Part shown: positions 27,369 to 36,969 of the stretch, piece after piece
Position numbering within the stretch: position 1 is the stretch's first letter
How the letters are laid out: every line of letters begins with the position of its first letter
From: Shewanella sediminis HAW-EB3
GTDB taxonomy: Bacteria > Pseudomonadota > Gammaproteobacteria > Enterobacterales > Shewanellaceae
Direction of reading: 5' to 3'
DNA: 64,000 nucleotides
Assembly: GCF_000018025.1 (NCBI RefSeq)
Contig: NC_009831.1
Span: 4,464,001-4,528,000, forward strand
Notes under the pieces: generated by a model
The model's input: only the letters and a program-made list of their open reading frames with translations
Told to the model about the DNA's origin: nothing
Databases searched by the model: none
Made by a program: the position numbers and the translations under genes

Positions 27369-27929
27369 ATGTATTCTGGCTCACTCACTTCCATCGCAAA
27401 AACAGAAGGCTTTACTCTGATAGAGCTTGTAGTGGTGATCATTATACTTGGAATACTCGCTGTCGTCGCGCTACCCAAATTTATCAACGTCTCTCAAGAT
27501 GCCCATTTATCCACGGTTAAGGGTACGGGTGGTGCGTTCAAGTCGGGGATCAATCTGGCCAGAGCCGTATGGGCCACACGAGTTGGTTCCGGCCCCGCCG
27601 ATGATCTACCGGTCTTCGGCACCGCTACTGAGGGCGAGTTAGACTTTAACGATAATGGCTGGCCGGCGCAGCACTGGGGAACCGCAGATTCAGATGGCGA
27701 CTCACCTAAACTCGACAACACCGATGATTGCATCTCTGTCTGGGAAACCATTTTCGAAGGCGATGAGCCCAGTATCTCTGATGTGCTCGATAGCGATGAC
27801 ACCGACTACAAGGCTAACTACCTGTCACCAGAGCGATGCCGTTATGATTACTCGGCCAACAGCAACCTGAGCATCACCTATAACTCCCTCGACGGCAGTG
27901 TGACTATCGACTCAGACCCAGATAGCTAA
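27369..27929 (+). CDS. Type IV pilin-like prepilin, first of a tandem pair
   Basis: A 186-residue prepilin. A 13-14 residue leader ends in G before FTLIELVVVIIILGILAVVA, the PilD cleavage and methylation site and hydrophobic assembly helix; the glutamate at mature position 5 is kept. The C-terminal domain is acidic with two cysteines (DDCISVW, ERCRYDY) that could form the disulfide loop of MSHA-type pilins. Similar throughout to the next gene. No pilus assembly genes are nearby, so it must use machinery encoded elsewhere. Confidence 0.9.
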   Translation: MYSGSLTSIAKTEGFTLIELVVVIIILGILAVVALPKFINVSQDAHLSTVKGTGGAFKSGINLARAVWATRVGSGPADDLPVFGTATEGELDFNDNGWPAQHWGTADSDGDSPKLDNTDDCISVWETIFEGDEPSISDVLDSDDTDYKANYLSPERCRYDYSANSNLSITYNSLDGSVTIDSDPDS

Positions 27930-28007
27930 TAACATTTTGAAATAACACAAATAACTCAAACAGCTAAAAGAGGGTTAGCGTATATCGCTCACCCGATAAT
28001 CACTTGC

Positions 28008-28565
28008 ATGGATGACAGAATGAACAACAGATATTCCCCAACACAACGAGCCTCAGGCTTTACCTTAATTGAACTCGTCGTGGTAATTATCGTGCTGGGA
28101 ATACTGGCGGTTATCGCTCTGCCACAGTTTATTAATATCAAGCAAGACGCTCAAATCTCGACGGTAGAGGGAACCGGTGGTGCCTTCGCTGCGGGAATAA
28201 AACTGGCCAATGTGAAATGGGCATCTAAGGGTCATTCGGGCCCGGTCGATAATCTTCAAGTCTATGACGGTGGCAATAGCGGTCAACTGGATATAAACCA
28301 GTGGGGGTGGCCGGCTCAAAATTACCCGCCTTTCGAAGCAAGCCCACGCCTTAACAATACCAACGACTGCATGTCAGTATGGCGCACCATACTGCTCGAT
28401 GCGCCTAAGGTCTCCACCTCTGCCGATGTGGCAGATTCGGTCTATAGAGCGACCTATATCAGCCCGGATCAATGCAAATTTTTCTTTAATGAACTACCCG
28501 CCCTTTCCATCTATTATGATTCCCGCGACGGCACGGTTACCACAGATTCAGATCCGGAAAGTTAA
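28008..28565 (+). CDS. Type IV pilin-like prepilin, second of a tandem pair
   Basis: A 185-residue paralogue of the preceding prepilin. The leader ends in SG before FTLIELVVVIIVLGILAVIA. Shared positions run the whole length: GTGGAF, a GWPAQ core, NDCMSVWRTI and the final DSDPES, including both cysteines. The start is ATG 28008 or ATG 28020, the latter with GGA 7 bases ahead; both keep the cleavage site. The 78-base gap from the first prepilin suggests one transcript. Confidence 0.9.
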   Translation: MDDRMNNRYSPTQRASGFTLIELVVVIIVLGILAVIALPQFINIKQDAQISTVEGTGGAFAAGIKLANVKWASKGHSGPVDNLQVYDGGNSGQLDINQWGWPAQNYPPFEASPRLNNTNDCMSVWRTILLDAPKVSTSADVADSVYRATYISPDQCKFFFNELPALSIYYDSRDGTVTTDSDPES

Positions 28566-29017
28566 CCTAAGCAAGTTGTAGGTCCCGAAAGAAGGCAAAG
28601 AAAGTTGTAAGCTGTAAGTCTCGAGACAAGGCAAAGCCGGTTAGAAGCAGGATGACGGCTTATACGCTTTTAACTCGTAGCTCGAGCCTCGAACCTCGCG
28701 GCTCTTAAACATTCGCGGCTAAAGCCGCTCCTACATATAGTAGAACCCCAAGCCGTAGCTCTTCAAACAATCAACGAAGTTGATGTCGGCTAGGCGAAGC
28801 CGTCTACAAAGCAACAGGCCTATGGCCGTCGTTATTTTGCCATCACTGCCGTCATCATAGTCTCCTCGTTTCCAGCTCCAAGAATGTGAGAGCTGAAACC
28901 TTATTCTTGGTAACCGATAGCGATTAAGATCGCATATAGTTCATAACAATGATTTATTAATGGCTAATTTAAGTTAGAATCCGGCTACTAAAAAATTTAT
29001 TACAGAGTGAGTGCACC
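28566..29017. other. Intergenic region with REP and heptad-like repeats
   Basis: No gene. It contains AAAGTTGTAAGCTGTAAGTC (about 28600), degenerate heptads (AACTCGTAGCTCGAGCCTCG, about 28672) and one REP (28712-28735). The promoter of the DUF3144 gene must lie in the last 100 bases. Confidence 0.6.
28712..28735. repeat. REP (GTAG-hairpin type)
   Basis: TTCGCGGCTAAAGCCGCTCC followed by TACA; reverse strand reads TGTAG then the GAGCGGCTTTAGCCGC hairpin. Confidence 0.85.
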
Positions 29018-29317
29018 ATGTCAGAAGCGGAAAAAGAAACCACCATTTTTCAGTTAGCCGATCAGTTTATTGCCCTTGCAAACGAGTTAAGCGGTAAAGA
29101 GCAAGATGTTAGTAAGGTAGGCACGGCATTACGCTTTGCAGCTTCACGTTTCAACGCTTTCGAAGCGGCGCTAAAATCTGCAGATCTTGCGGCAGAAAAA
29201 GACGCGGCACTCGAGTGGTTCTCAAAAGAATACAAAGATATGCTTAACGATAATCTGGAAGATCACATTAAGAATCCACCGGTATCTCAAGAAGAAAAGA
29301 CTGAAGAGCCTGCTTAA
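29018..29317 (+). CDS. DUF3144 family protein
   Basis: A 99-residue acidic soluble protein of the DUF3144 family, with the family-typical FQLADQFIALANEL, LRFAASRFNAFEAAL and LNDNLEDHIKNP segments. It is predicted to be all-helical. Function unknown. Stands alone in a repeat-rich stretch; an acidic EEKTEEPA tail extends beyond the family core. Confidence 0.88.
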   Translation: MSEAEKETTIFQLADQFIALANELSGKEQDVSKVGTALRFAASRFNAFEAALKSADLAAEKDAALEWFSKEYKDMLNDNLEDHIKNPPVSQEEKTEEPA

Positions 29318-29460
29318 TTTCTTAGTTCAAAGCTATAAGTTTTAAGCGCTAAGTGTGATGCGTGATGGGACGCCGATAAAATAGACTCGGTGTTTAATGC
29401 CTCTATTCGCATCATACTGAACTCATTCTTTGTAAAGAGCAGTATCCAGCTTGAATATCT

Positions 29461-29564
29461 TAGCTCGTAGCTCGTAGCTCGTAGCTCGTAGCTCGTAGCT
29501 CGTAGCTCGTAGCTCGTAGCTCGTAGCTCGTAGCTCGTAGCTCGTAGCTCGTAGCTCGTAGCTC
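29461..29564. repeat. Heptamer tandem array (TAGCTCG, about 15 copies)
   Basis: Uninterrupted 104-base run with a 7-bp period. Each unit contains the self-complementary AGCT. The same unit forms the array at 54039-54165, on the same strand. Confidence 0.95.
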
Positions 29565-29652
29565 AAAATAGTGCCATCGTCAGTAGATAACTGCGATGGC
29601 ATTTTTGTATCCGGCGTATCGGCCTGATGTTGGTTTAGTATCGAAGCAACGG

Positions 29653-30309
29653 CTAAATTGTCACTATCACCCGAATGGCCAACAGGATGAGTACTACACC
29701 CGAGAGTTTATCTATGATGGCAGCCTTTGCTCTGAGCTTAGGCAACACCGAAGGGTGTGACAGAATAAGCGCAATAAAGGTGTACCAGAGGCCATCGATA
29801 ATCAGTGGCGTGAATACAATTAATGACTGACCAAACAGACTCTCGGCGGCCATAACAAACTGGCTGAACAGGGCCAGGAAGAACAGCATTATTTTAGGGT
29901 TGAATAACGAAATCGCTAAGCCATCTCGTGCCGCCGCGAATGTCGCAGCCCTCGAATGACCCGCTGGTTCTGTTGATGAGGCACTATCTGAGCCATTTCC
30001 GGCATCTAACTTATCCGATATGCCTCCCTTAGAACCTAATGCTTTAACCCCCATCCAGGCCAGATAAAGTGCACCGATAATCGCAATACCATTAAATACC
30101 ATAGGCGCCTGTTTGAGCACGACGGCCAGTCCCAGTAATGTCACTAACGCATACAAGCCAATACCGATGGAATGCGCCCAGGCACAGAGTATGCCTTTAC
30201 CACGGCCCCCCGTCAGTGTGTGACGCACAACCATAGCCAGACTCGGACCCGGCGACATAGCGCCCAAACAGCAGATGGCCAGTAAACTCAGCCAGGCAGT
30301 AAAACTCAT
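29653..30309 (-). CDS. LysE/RhtB-family amino acid exporter
   Basis: A 218-residue inner-membrane protein with about six hydrophobic helices. The N-terminal LSLLAICCLGAMSPGPSLAM is the LysE/RhtB signature, and FNPKIMLFFLALFSQFV follows in the middle. Family members export lysine, homoserine, threonine and related compounds; the substrate here is not determinable. A polar insert of about 30 residues (around 90-120) is typical of the cytoplasmic loop. Stands alone. Confidence 0.9.
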   Translation of the reverse strand: MSFTAWLSLLAICCLGAMSPGPSLAMVVRHTLTGGRGKGILCAWAHSIGIGLYALVTLLGLAVVLKQAPMVFNGIAIIGALYLAWMGVKALGSKGGISDKLDAGNGSDSASSTEPAGHSRAATFAAARDGLAISLFNPKIMLFFLALFSQFVMAAESLFGQSLIVFTPLIIDGLWYTFIALILSHPSVLPKLRAKAAIIDKLSGVVLILLAIRVIVTI

Positions 30310-30481
30310 AAAACCCCTAATAATCGAAAGACTCTGCCATTCAGAGCTTCATCTAATGCACTTTTCTGGATGGTAAGAGCTGCGTCAGGCTTTTGCAAGC
30401 GGTACAATGGAATCCACGATATTTCGCGACTCTGGCATTTAGCGCTATACTGACCTTAACCACATACTCTTTCGGTGTCCT

Positions 30482-31942
30482 ATGACCGGTATTAATTTAA
30501 ATGCAAGCTCAGATCATGACGGCTTTCTGCCGGAAAACCAGCTTATTCTCAATGCGGTCAGCGAGGGGATTTATGGATTTAACTTAGAAGGTAATGCGGT
30601 ATTTGTTAATCCCGCAGCCGAGCGCATGACAGGGTGGAAAAGTGCCGAACTGCTCGGAAAGAATATCCATGATTGTCATCATCATAGCCACTTAGATGGT
30701 AGTCATTACCCCAAGGAAGAGTGCCCGATATATAACACCTTAAAAGATGGTATCGCCCGCGAGATAAGCCATGAAGTATTCTGGCGCAAGGACGGCAGCA
30801 GCTTTCCCGTGCATTATTCTTCGACGCCGGTATATAAAGATGACAGCCTCGTTGGTGTAGTCGCGATATTTCGTGATATCAGCATACAGAAACAGACCGA
30901 ACAGTCTCTCAGGCAGGCTCTGCAGCAGGTTCAGGCGCTATCAGAGAAGCTCTCCTCGGAGAATCAGTATCTTCAGCTGGAGCTGGCAGATAAAACCGGT
31001 GATGTGGGGATCTCCGGTACCAGTGTGCAAATCAAGCAGCTCATCGGGCAGATTAAGTTGGTTGCCAATACCGAGAGTACGGTGTTAATCAGCGGCGAAA
31101 ATGGAACCGGCAAAGAGTTAGTCGCTCGAAACCTGCATAAACTCAGCAATCGTGCAGACAAGCCCTTAGTCTGTGTTAACTGCGCCGCGTTCTCCTCGAA
31201 CCTGCTCGAGAGTGAACTCTTTGGCCACGAAAAAGGCGCCTACACAGGCGCGACGAGTCGCCGTAAGGGACGGTTCGAACTGGCGAATAACGGAACCCTA
31301 TTCCTCGATGAGGTGGCCGAGCTGACTCTGGAAGCTCAGTCTAAACTCCTGCGAGTGATCCAGGAGCAGGAGTTTGAAAGAGTCGGCAGCAGCGACACCA
31401 TTAAGGTCGATATCAGACTCATCACCGCCACCCACCATAATCTGCTCAAGCGGGTTGAACAGGGGCTATTTCGCATGGATCTCTACTACCGTCTCAATGT
31501 TTTCCCTATTTTCGTCCCTCCATTGAGAGACAGACTCAGCGATATCCCCGAGCTAGTCAGCCATATCATTCAAGAGCTTAATCGCAAGCTGGGCAAGAAG
31601 ATCACCCGTGTCAGTCACAAGGGGCTGCGGAGGCTGATGCAACACACTTGGCCGGGCAATGTGCGCGAGCTGCAAAATGTTATCGAAAGAGAGTCCATAC
31701 TTTCTCAGAGTCAGGTATTGCAGCTGTCCCAGCAACTCGCTCCAGAATCGTCACCAAATGAGACAGTAAAAAGCTCAAGCGATCAGAGCCTTGCCGCGAT
31801 AGAGAAACAACATATCACCAAGGTATTGCAGGAGAGCCATTGGCGCATCTCAGGTCCCACAGGCAGCGCAGCTAAGCTGGGCTTGCCCTCGAGTACGCTT
31901 AGATCCCGCATGAAGAAACTTAATATCACCCGCCCCGTGTAA
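30482..31942 (+). CDS. PAS-containing sigma-54 enhancer-binding activator
   Basis: A 486-residue transcription activator. An N-terminal PAS domain (about 20-140) contains the Cys/His-rich [20 protein letters not shown], a short coiled coil follows, then a sigma-54 AAA+ domain with Walker A GENGTGKE, the sigma-54-contacting loop GAYTGA and Walker B GTLFLDE. A Fis-type helix-turn-helix ends the protein ([18 protein letters not shown]). No receiver domain, so the PAS domain is the likely sensor. The neighbouring ccoG-like gene has a sigma-54 promoter and an inverted repeat that could be its binding site. Confidence 0.93.
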   Translation: MTGINLNASSDHDGFLPENQLILNAVSEGIYGFNLEGNAVFVNPAAERMTGWKSAELLGKNIHDCHHHSHLDGSHYPKEECPIYNTLKDGIAREISHEVFWRKDGSSFPVHYSSTPVYKDDSLVGVVAIFRDISIQKQTEQSLRQALQQVQALSEKLSSENQYLQLELADKTGDVGISGTSVQIKQLIGQIKLVANTESTVLISGENGTGKELVARNLHKLSNRADKPLVCVNCAAFSSNLLESELFGHEKGAYTGATSRRKGRFELANNGTLFLDEVAELTLEAQSKLLRVIQEQEFERVGSSDTIKVDIRLITATHHNLLKRVEQGLFRMDLYYRLNVFPIFVPPLRDRLSDIPELVSHIIQELNRKLGKKITRVSHKGLRRLMQHTWPGNVRELQNVIERESILSQSQVLQLSQQLAPESSPNETVKSSSDQSLAAIEKQHITKVLQESHWRISGPTGSAAKLGLPSSTLRSRMKKLNITRPV

Positions 31943-31991
31943 TCCCGGGACAATCCGCTTCCGGCTTTTTCTAAGGGTTTCAGCCCCACAA

Positions 31992-32027
31992 GTCACGACA
32001 TATCGCCACAAAGCGACATGTCGTGAC
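31992..32027. promoter_or_regulatory. 15-bp inverted repeat, candidate enhancer site
   Basis: GTCACGACATATCGC and GCGACATGTCGTGAC form a 15-bp dyad with one mismatch and a 6-base centre. It is centred about 80-90 bases upstream of a sigma-54 promoter. It is not followed by a T-run, which argues against a simple terminator. Confidence 0.5.
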
Positions 32028-32089
32028 CCAAAACATTCCAGTAAGAAATAAAACCAGTTACTTTCAGTTAGTTATCAAGCTCGCCTTGT

Positions 32090-32105
32090 TGGCCTAAGCC
32101 TTGCT
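32090..32105 (+). promoter_or_regulatory. Sigma-54 (-24/-12) promoter
   Basis: TGGCCTAAGCCTTGCT matches TGGC-N7-TTGCW with the required 10 bases between the invariant GG and GC. Transcription would start near 32116, about 38 bases before the ccoG-like start codon. Confidence 0.6.
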
Positions 32106-32153
32106 ATATCTGCGCATGTGTAGAGTCTGGCTAGTGCCATTTAGAGAAGTAAG

Positions 32154-33599
32154 ATGCCAAACAATAATAGTGACCCAAAATATCAAACGACGCGTAACCG
32201 CATTCCTGTGAAACAGATCCCTGTAGATAGGGCTCCTTCAGCCAACCAGAGCTCAACGAAGATCCAGATAAAGGAGCAGAAGGGAGTGTTTCAGAAGATC
32301 CGCACCGGGATGAACACGGGGCTGGTGATGTTGTTTGTGTTGCTTCCCTTTATCTCTTATGGCGGTCGACAAGCCATTCTTTTTGATCTCGAAGCGCAGC
32401 AGTTCTTTTTCTTCGGAACCAGTCTCTGGCCACAGGATTTCACCGTGCTGGCCTGGGTCTTTATCGCCGCCGCCTTCCTGCTCTTCTTCGTGACCGTCTT
32501 CTGGGGGCGTGTCTGGTGTGGCTATCTGTGTCCGCAAACGGCCTGGACCTTTATGTATGTCTGGATTGAAACCCGCATCGAGGGCAACCGCACTAAACGC
32601 TTAGCCTTAGATAAGGCCCCCTGGAGCGCGAATAAGTTCTTAAAGAGGCTCGCTAAACATCTGGCTTGGGGGCTAGCCGCACTGCTCACAGGTTGCGCCT
32701 TTATCGCCTACTTCGTTCCGGCTAGAGAACTCTACCCGGATATCTTTACCCTGAAGGCCAGCTTCTGGGTTTCTGCCTGGGTCTGGTTCTTCGCCCTGTG
32801 TACCTATCTCAACGCCGGTTGGATGCGAGAGCAGATGTGCCTGCACTGCTGCCCCTACGCCCGATTCCAGTCGGCCATGTTCGACGGCAACACTAAAACC
32901 GTGACCTATGATGCGACGCGGGGTGAGAGCCGTGGCCCCCGCAAACGTAAACAGGAAACTGAGCTTGGAGACTGTATCGATTGTAACCTGTGCGTGGATG
33001 TTTGCCCTACCGGCATAGATATCCGCAATGGCTTACAGTACGAGTGCATCAACTGCGGTGCCTGTGTCGATGCCTGCAATGAAACCATGGGGAAATTCGG
33101 ATACCAGCCAAACCTTATCGGTTACTTCAGTGAAAATGCTCTAAAGGACAAAGCAAAACCCGTATACAGATCGACTAAGTTTATCGGCTATGGCATGGCT
33201 GCCGTCATCATGTTTATCGTGATTGGCATAGATATGAGTGGCCGCAGCGATATTCAGCTCAGTGTCATACGTGACAGGCAGGAGCTATATCGTGAAACCG
33301 TCGATGATATGGTTGAAAATAGCTATACGCTCAAGATTCGAAACAAGACCCAAGAGACACGGTATTATCGCCTATCTGTCAATAACCAGGATCTATTTCA
33401 ACTCTCCGCGCAGCAGGAGTTAGTGATAAAACCAGGTGAACTGCTCGATTACCCGGTTACGGTACGTGCCGATCCACTCATGTTACCCGGCACGCCGACT
33501 ACAATCACATTTTCGGTCTCTGAAGTTGGTCACGATGAGACTGCGGTTTTTCAGGAAACTAACTTCTTCGGTCCAATTTTTATAGCCAGTTGTGGGTAA
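32154..33599 (+). CDS. ccoG: Cytochrome oxidase accessory ferredoxin-type protein (CcoG/RdxA/FixG)
   Basis: A 481-residue membrane iron-sulfur protein of the CcoG family, implicated in copper reduction for cbb3 oxidase assembly. It has several hydrophobic helices in the first 210 residues with two CGYLCPQT / CLHCCPYARF cysteine segments. Two ferredoxin clusters follow (CIDCNLCVDVCPTG; CINCGACVDAC, where the fourth cysteine of the usual motif lacks its proline). A final helix and a C-terminal immunoglobulin-like domain complete it. No ccoNOPQ genes are adjacent, so this may be an extra copy. The sigma-54 promoter upstream suggests control by the neighbouring activator. Confidence 0.9.
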   Translation: MPNNNSDPKYQTTRNRIPVKQIPVDRAPSANQSSTKIQIKEQKGVFQKIRTGMNTGLVMLFVLLPFISYGGRQAILFDLEAQQFFFFGTSLWPQDFTVLAWVFIAAAFLLFFVTVFWGRVWCGYLCPQTAWTFMYVWIETRIEGNRTKRLALDKAPWSANKFLKRLAKHLAWGLAALLTGCAFIAYFVPARELYPDIFTLKASFWVSAWVWFFALCTYLNAGWMREQMCLHCCPYARFQSAMFDGNTKTVTYDATRGESRGPRKRKQETELGDCIDCNLCVDVCPTGIDIRNGLQYECINCGACVDACNETMGKFGYQPNLIGYFSENALKDKAKPVYRSTKFIGYGMAAVIMFIVIGIDMSGRSDIQLSVIRDRQELYRETVDDMVENSYTLKIRNKTQETRYYRLSVNNQDLFQLSAQQELVIKPGELLDYPVTVRADPLMLPGTPTTITFSVSEVGHDETAVFQETNFFGPIFIASCG

Positions 33600-34133
33600 A
33601 CTGACATGCTTTATTCTGGCTTAAGTTTAACTATCTGAGCTTAGCTAACCGACCTAAAACGAATAAAACCTTGGCAAACACAACTCTCGCTCTCGGGATC
33701 TTCTCCCCTGAGCGAGTCTGTTGGGCTCCATCTCCATCCAGATAATCAAATGACTAACGAACGTCTCACTCTAATTTGGCCCTCAAAGCTCCGAATCTAA
33801 TCTGAAGAATCACAAATAAACTCGATAAAAAAACCACAAACTAAACGGGGCTTTTTCATAACCTTACCATCAAAAACAGGCTAAAAAGAGTGATGAAAAT
33901 CATCTGTTAATAACGAGGCAGCAGATGGGAAAAATCGTTACCCAAAATAGTAAATAGAGTATAAATTCTAATTTTAACAAGATATTAGCCTTTATATTTA
34001 ATGTGATCTATTTCTCATATTTGATTGACCTGCGACTATTTTTAGCACTAATCTAAACGCCTGTTTGATTCTATGAAAACAACAAAACATTCAGATTAAC
34101 GAGTATTCAATTTATTGAACAAGGGCAGTACCT
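33600..34133. other. Intergenic region upstream of fadD
   Basis: No gene seen. A CTCGCTCTCGGG...CCCCTGAGCGAG hairpin (about 33688-33719) lies soon after the ccoG-like stop and may end that transcript. The remainder is AT-rich, and the fadD promoter must lie in its last 200 bases. Confidence 0.5.
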
Positions 34134-35738
34134 ATGGCATATGATTCAGATGTGAAACTTGACCTCACAAAATACACCTCTCTTATCGACCTGATTGAGC
34201 AGGCCGCCACCCGTTACGGTGACAAGACTGCCTATGCCTGCCTTGGGCATCACACCTCTTTTTCTGAAATTGAGCGCGACTCACGCTATTTTGCCGCTTA
34301 TCTGCAAAATCATACCGCTTTGGAAGTGGGCGATCGCGTCGCAATACAACTGCCAAATATTACTCAGTTCGTTATCGCCGCCTATGGTGCCATCAGGGCC
34401 GGCATGGTGCTGGTTAACACCAACCCCTTGTACACCGAACGTGAGCTGACCCATCAGTTTAATGATTCCGGGGCTAAGGTTGTGGTTATCCTATCCGACC
34501 TGCTACCGACTCTCACCAATGTTGTCGCCAATACCGGCATCGAAACCGTCATATCCACCCATGCCTTAGACCTGATATCCCCGCAGGCGCAACCCGAGGT
34601 CCCCTTTGATACCACCTTGTTTAATGACGTATTGGCAAAGGGAGAGCAATCACCATTTAACCGGATCACAAGCCAAATAGATAAACTGGCAGCGCTGCAG
34701 TACACAGGAGGCACGACCGGGTTATCTAAGGGAGCCATGCTGAGCCACAGCAACTTAATCGCTAACGCGATGCAGATTAAATCTCGTTTAGGGGAGAAGC
34801 TTGTAGAGGGCGAAGAGATATTTGTCGCGCCGCTTCCCGTCTACCATATCTACGCCTTCATGGTGAATCTGGTGCTCTATTTCGAGCGTGGCTGCTGCTC
34901 GGTATTGATCCCCAACCCGAGAGATATCTCATCACTAATCGCTACCCTCTCTAAATATCCATTTACCGGCTTTGCAGGTCTCAACACCCTCTTCGTCGGT
35001 CTCTGCCATCAACCTGAATTTAAGGCGTTAGACTTCAGTCATCTGAAAATTACCATCTCCGGCGGGACCGCCCTGACACAGGCCGCAGCCAATGTCTGGC
35101 AACAAACCACGGGATGCACCATCTCCGAAGGCTACGGCTTATCTGAAACATCACCCGTCGTCTCACTCAATGCTCCCGGACATGAACAGCTGGGCACCAT
35201 CGGTAAGCCGGTGCTGGAAACTGAGGTAAAGATCCTCGATAACGATGCCAACGAAGTGCCATTGGGTGAACGTGGTGAGCTGGCAGTGAGAGGCCCTCAG
35301 GTGATGGGCGGCTATTGGAACAATACGGGCGACACCGCAAATGTGATGACCAAAGATGGCTTCTTTAAAACCGGCGATATCGCCATAGAGACGGCAGACG
35401 GTTTTCATAAGATCGTCGACCGTAAGAAAGACATGATCATTGTTTCCGGTTTTAACGTCTACCCTAACGAGGTGGAGGAGGTTCTGGCCAGCCACGACGC
35501 CGTACTCGAATGTGCCGTTGTTGGCATAGACAACGAACGCAGTGGTGAAGCGGTGAAGGCCGTCATCGTACTCGCCAATAATGAGGCGGACACCATCGAG
35601 GTGGAGTCAACCATCTTGGCCTACTGCCGTGAACAGTTAACCGCTTATAAGATCCCTAAGATAGTCGAGTTTGTACCTATGCTGCCAAAATCTACCGTAG
35701 GTAAGATCCTGCGAAGAGAGTTGAGGAAAGGCGTGTAG
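34134..35738 (+). CDS. fadD: Long-chain fatty acid-CoA ligase
   Basis: A 534-residue adenylate-forming enzyme that activates fatty acids with ATP and CoA. The AMP-binding motif is YTGGTTGLSKGAMLSHSN (about residues 185-202), EGYGLSETSP the second motif, and the FACS signature region is DGFFKTGDIA...DRKKDMIIVSGFNVYPNEVEE. The catalytic lysine region KSTVGKILRREL is at the C-terminus. Monocistronic, with a hairpin about 75 bases downstream. Chain-length preference cannot be read from sequence. Confidence 0.9.
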   Translation: MAYDSDVKLDLTKYTSLIDLIEQAATRYGDKTAYACLGHHTSFSEIERDSRYFAAYLQNHTALEVGDRVAIQLPNITQFVIAAYGAIRAGMVLVNTNPLYTERELTHQFNDSGAKVVVILSDLLPTLTNVVANTGIETVISTHALDLISPQAQPEVPFDTTLFNDVLAKGEQSPFNRITSQIDKLAALQYTGGTTGLSKGAMLSHSNLIANAMQIKSRLGEKLVEGEEIFVAPLPVYHIYAFMVNLVLYFERGCCSVLIPNPRDISSLIATLSKYPFTGFAGLNTLFVGLCHQPEFKALDFSHLKITISGGTALTQAAANVWQQTTGCTISEGYGLSETSPVVSLNAPGHEQLGTIGKPVLETEVKILDNDANEVPLGERGELAVRGPQVMGGYWNNTGDTANVMTKDGFFKTGDIAIETADGFHKIVDRKKDMIIVSGFNVYPNEVEEVLASHDAVLECAVVGIDNERSGEAVKAVIVLANNEADTIEVESTILAYCREQLTAYKIPKIVEFVPMLPKSTVGKILRRELRKGV

Positions 35739-35811
35739 GACCGGCTTTAGCCGGGAATGAAGCGAGCTAAAGATAAGGCAAAGAAAGTTATAAGCTGTAA
35801 GTTGATACATA

Positions 35812-35829
35812 GGGAGCCAGTTGGCTCCC
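35812..35829. terminator. Hairpin downstream of fadD
   Basis: GGGAGCC-AGTT-GGCTCCC, a perfect 7-bp stem followed by CTTTACCTT. Lies between convergent fadD and the hydrolase gene, within a repeat-like tract. Confidence 0.55.
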
Positions 35830-35912
35830 CTTTACCTTCTATAACAATCAACGAAGTTGAGTCTTCGAGTTCCTAGGCCCTAGAATCTAGGAACTCAAAT
35901 CTGTCCTAACCT

Positions 35913-36944
35913 CTACAATCCTTCCAGCCAGCTTCCTATAACAGGCCTGACATCCGGGCTCACCACGATCCCCATATGACTTAAATCGGCTAATACCCTC
36001 ACCTCAACCTGCTGATTATTTATCACATGTTCGGTAATGAGTTCCTGATATTTCTCCGCAAACATAGTTTCATCGGCGGTGCCTGCCAACACCAGCAGTG
36101 GCTGAGATATCGCACTAAGATCGGCTTCGTAATCCCGTGGGGCGAACGAGGTATTGAGACGGAACGAGTAGGCCAAGGTTTCGGTGCCGTTTCGAAAGGC
36201 TGCCGGCATATTAAACTCGATACTGATTAAATTATCGAAATGATGGATGCCGATGTTATTGAGCATGCTCAAACCAATAATCCTGGCCGTATATGGGGTT
36301 GCCCAGCCACCCGCATTCGGCCTTGTCGTCGGTGCATTATAAAAAATAAATGGCGCTAGCAGCAGGTAAGCATCGGCTTGCTCTCCGTACTGCCCACCGG
36401 CGAAGCGTATTGCTAAGCCTCCTCCCGATGAGTGCCCACCCATGATGATGCTGGACTCGGGTGAGTCCTGTTTTATTCCGAAAATCAGATCGGCAAGGTC
36501 ATCTTCGAATTGGCCGATATAATCGATATCTCCACGTATCTGCGGATTGACGCCATGGCCGCGCAGGTCCGGCGTATAGACCTGCGCCAAGCCCTGCTCA
36601 CTGATAAATTTGGCCAGCGGATAAAACTGCTGACTGTGCCAGCCGGAGCCATGAATTAAAATTATCACCTTATCCGAGTCTGAAGAGTAATACCGATATC
36701 GAAGTTGTCCTTCCCCTCTTGTGCCATAGCTCTGCAGTGGCGGCATCTGACTGTAGTCGAGTAACATCTCACTGAAATTGATACCGGCAGAACCTGCACG
36801 CTTCTCCCCTTGCTTGCCAGGCGGGTCCTGTTCGCTCGATTCTGACGACGGTGCACCAAACAGGGTAAGACTCATCGCAATGAGAAGGTAAATACCCACA
36901 GAGAGCAGCGCAGAAAACAGCACTTTTTTGATTATTTTGTTCAT
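35913..36944 (-). CDS. Membrane-anchored alpha/beta hydrolase (serine aminopeptidase / lysophospholipase type)
   Basis: About 343 residues from ATG 36944, which has AGAGGGATC ahead; the frame stays open upstream but without an initiation site. A hydrophobic N-terminal helix (about 8-28) anchors it, followed by a hydrolase fold with oxyanion region LIHGSGWHS, nucleophile elbow GGHSSGGG (serine near residue 168), and a late aspartate and histidine in GTADET and DLSHMG. RGHGVNPQIRGD fits the monoglyceride lipase-like group. Substrate unknown. It lies 25 bases after the small gene upstream. Confidence 0.85.
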   Translation of the reverse strand: MNKIIKKVLFSALLSVGIYLLIAMSLTLFGAPSSESSEQDPPGKQGEKRAGSAGINFSEMLLDYSQMPPLQSYGTRGEGQLRYRYYSSDSDKVIILIHGSGWHSQQFYPLAKFISEQGLAQVYTPDLRGHGVNPQIRGDIDYIGQFEDDLADLIFGIKQDSPESSIIMGGHSSGGGLAIRFAGGQYGEQADAYLLLAPFIFYNAPTTRPNAGGWATPYTARIIGLSMLNNIGIHHFDNLISIEFNMPAAFRNGTETLAYSFRLNTSFAPRDYEADLSAISQPLLVLAGTADETMFAEKYQELITEHVINNQQVEVRVLADLSHMGIVVSPDVRPVIGSWLEGL

Positions 36945-36969
36945 ATAGATCCCTCTACGATAGAACGTA

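Noticed and set aside
29461..29564. Possible CRISPR array
   Set aside because: Units are 7 bp and contiguous, with no unique spacers and no cas genes in the window.
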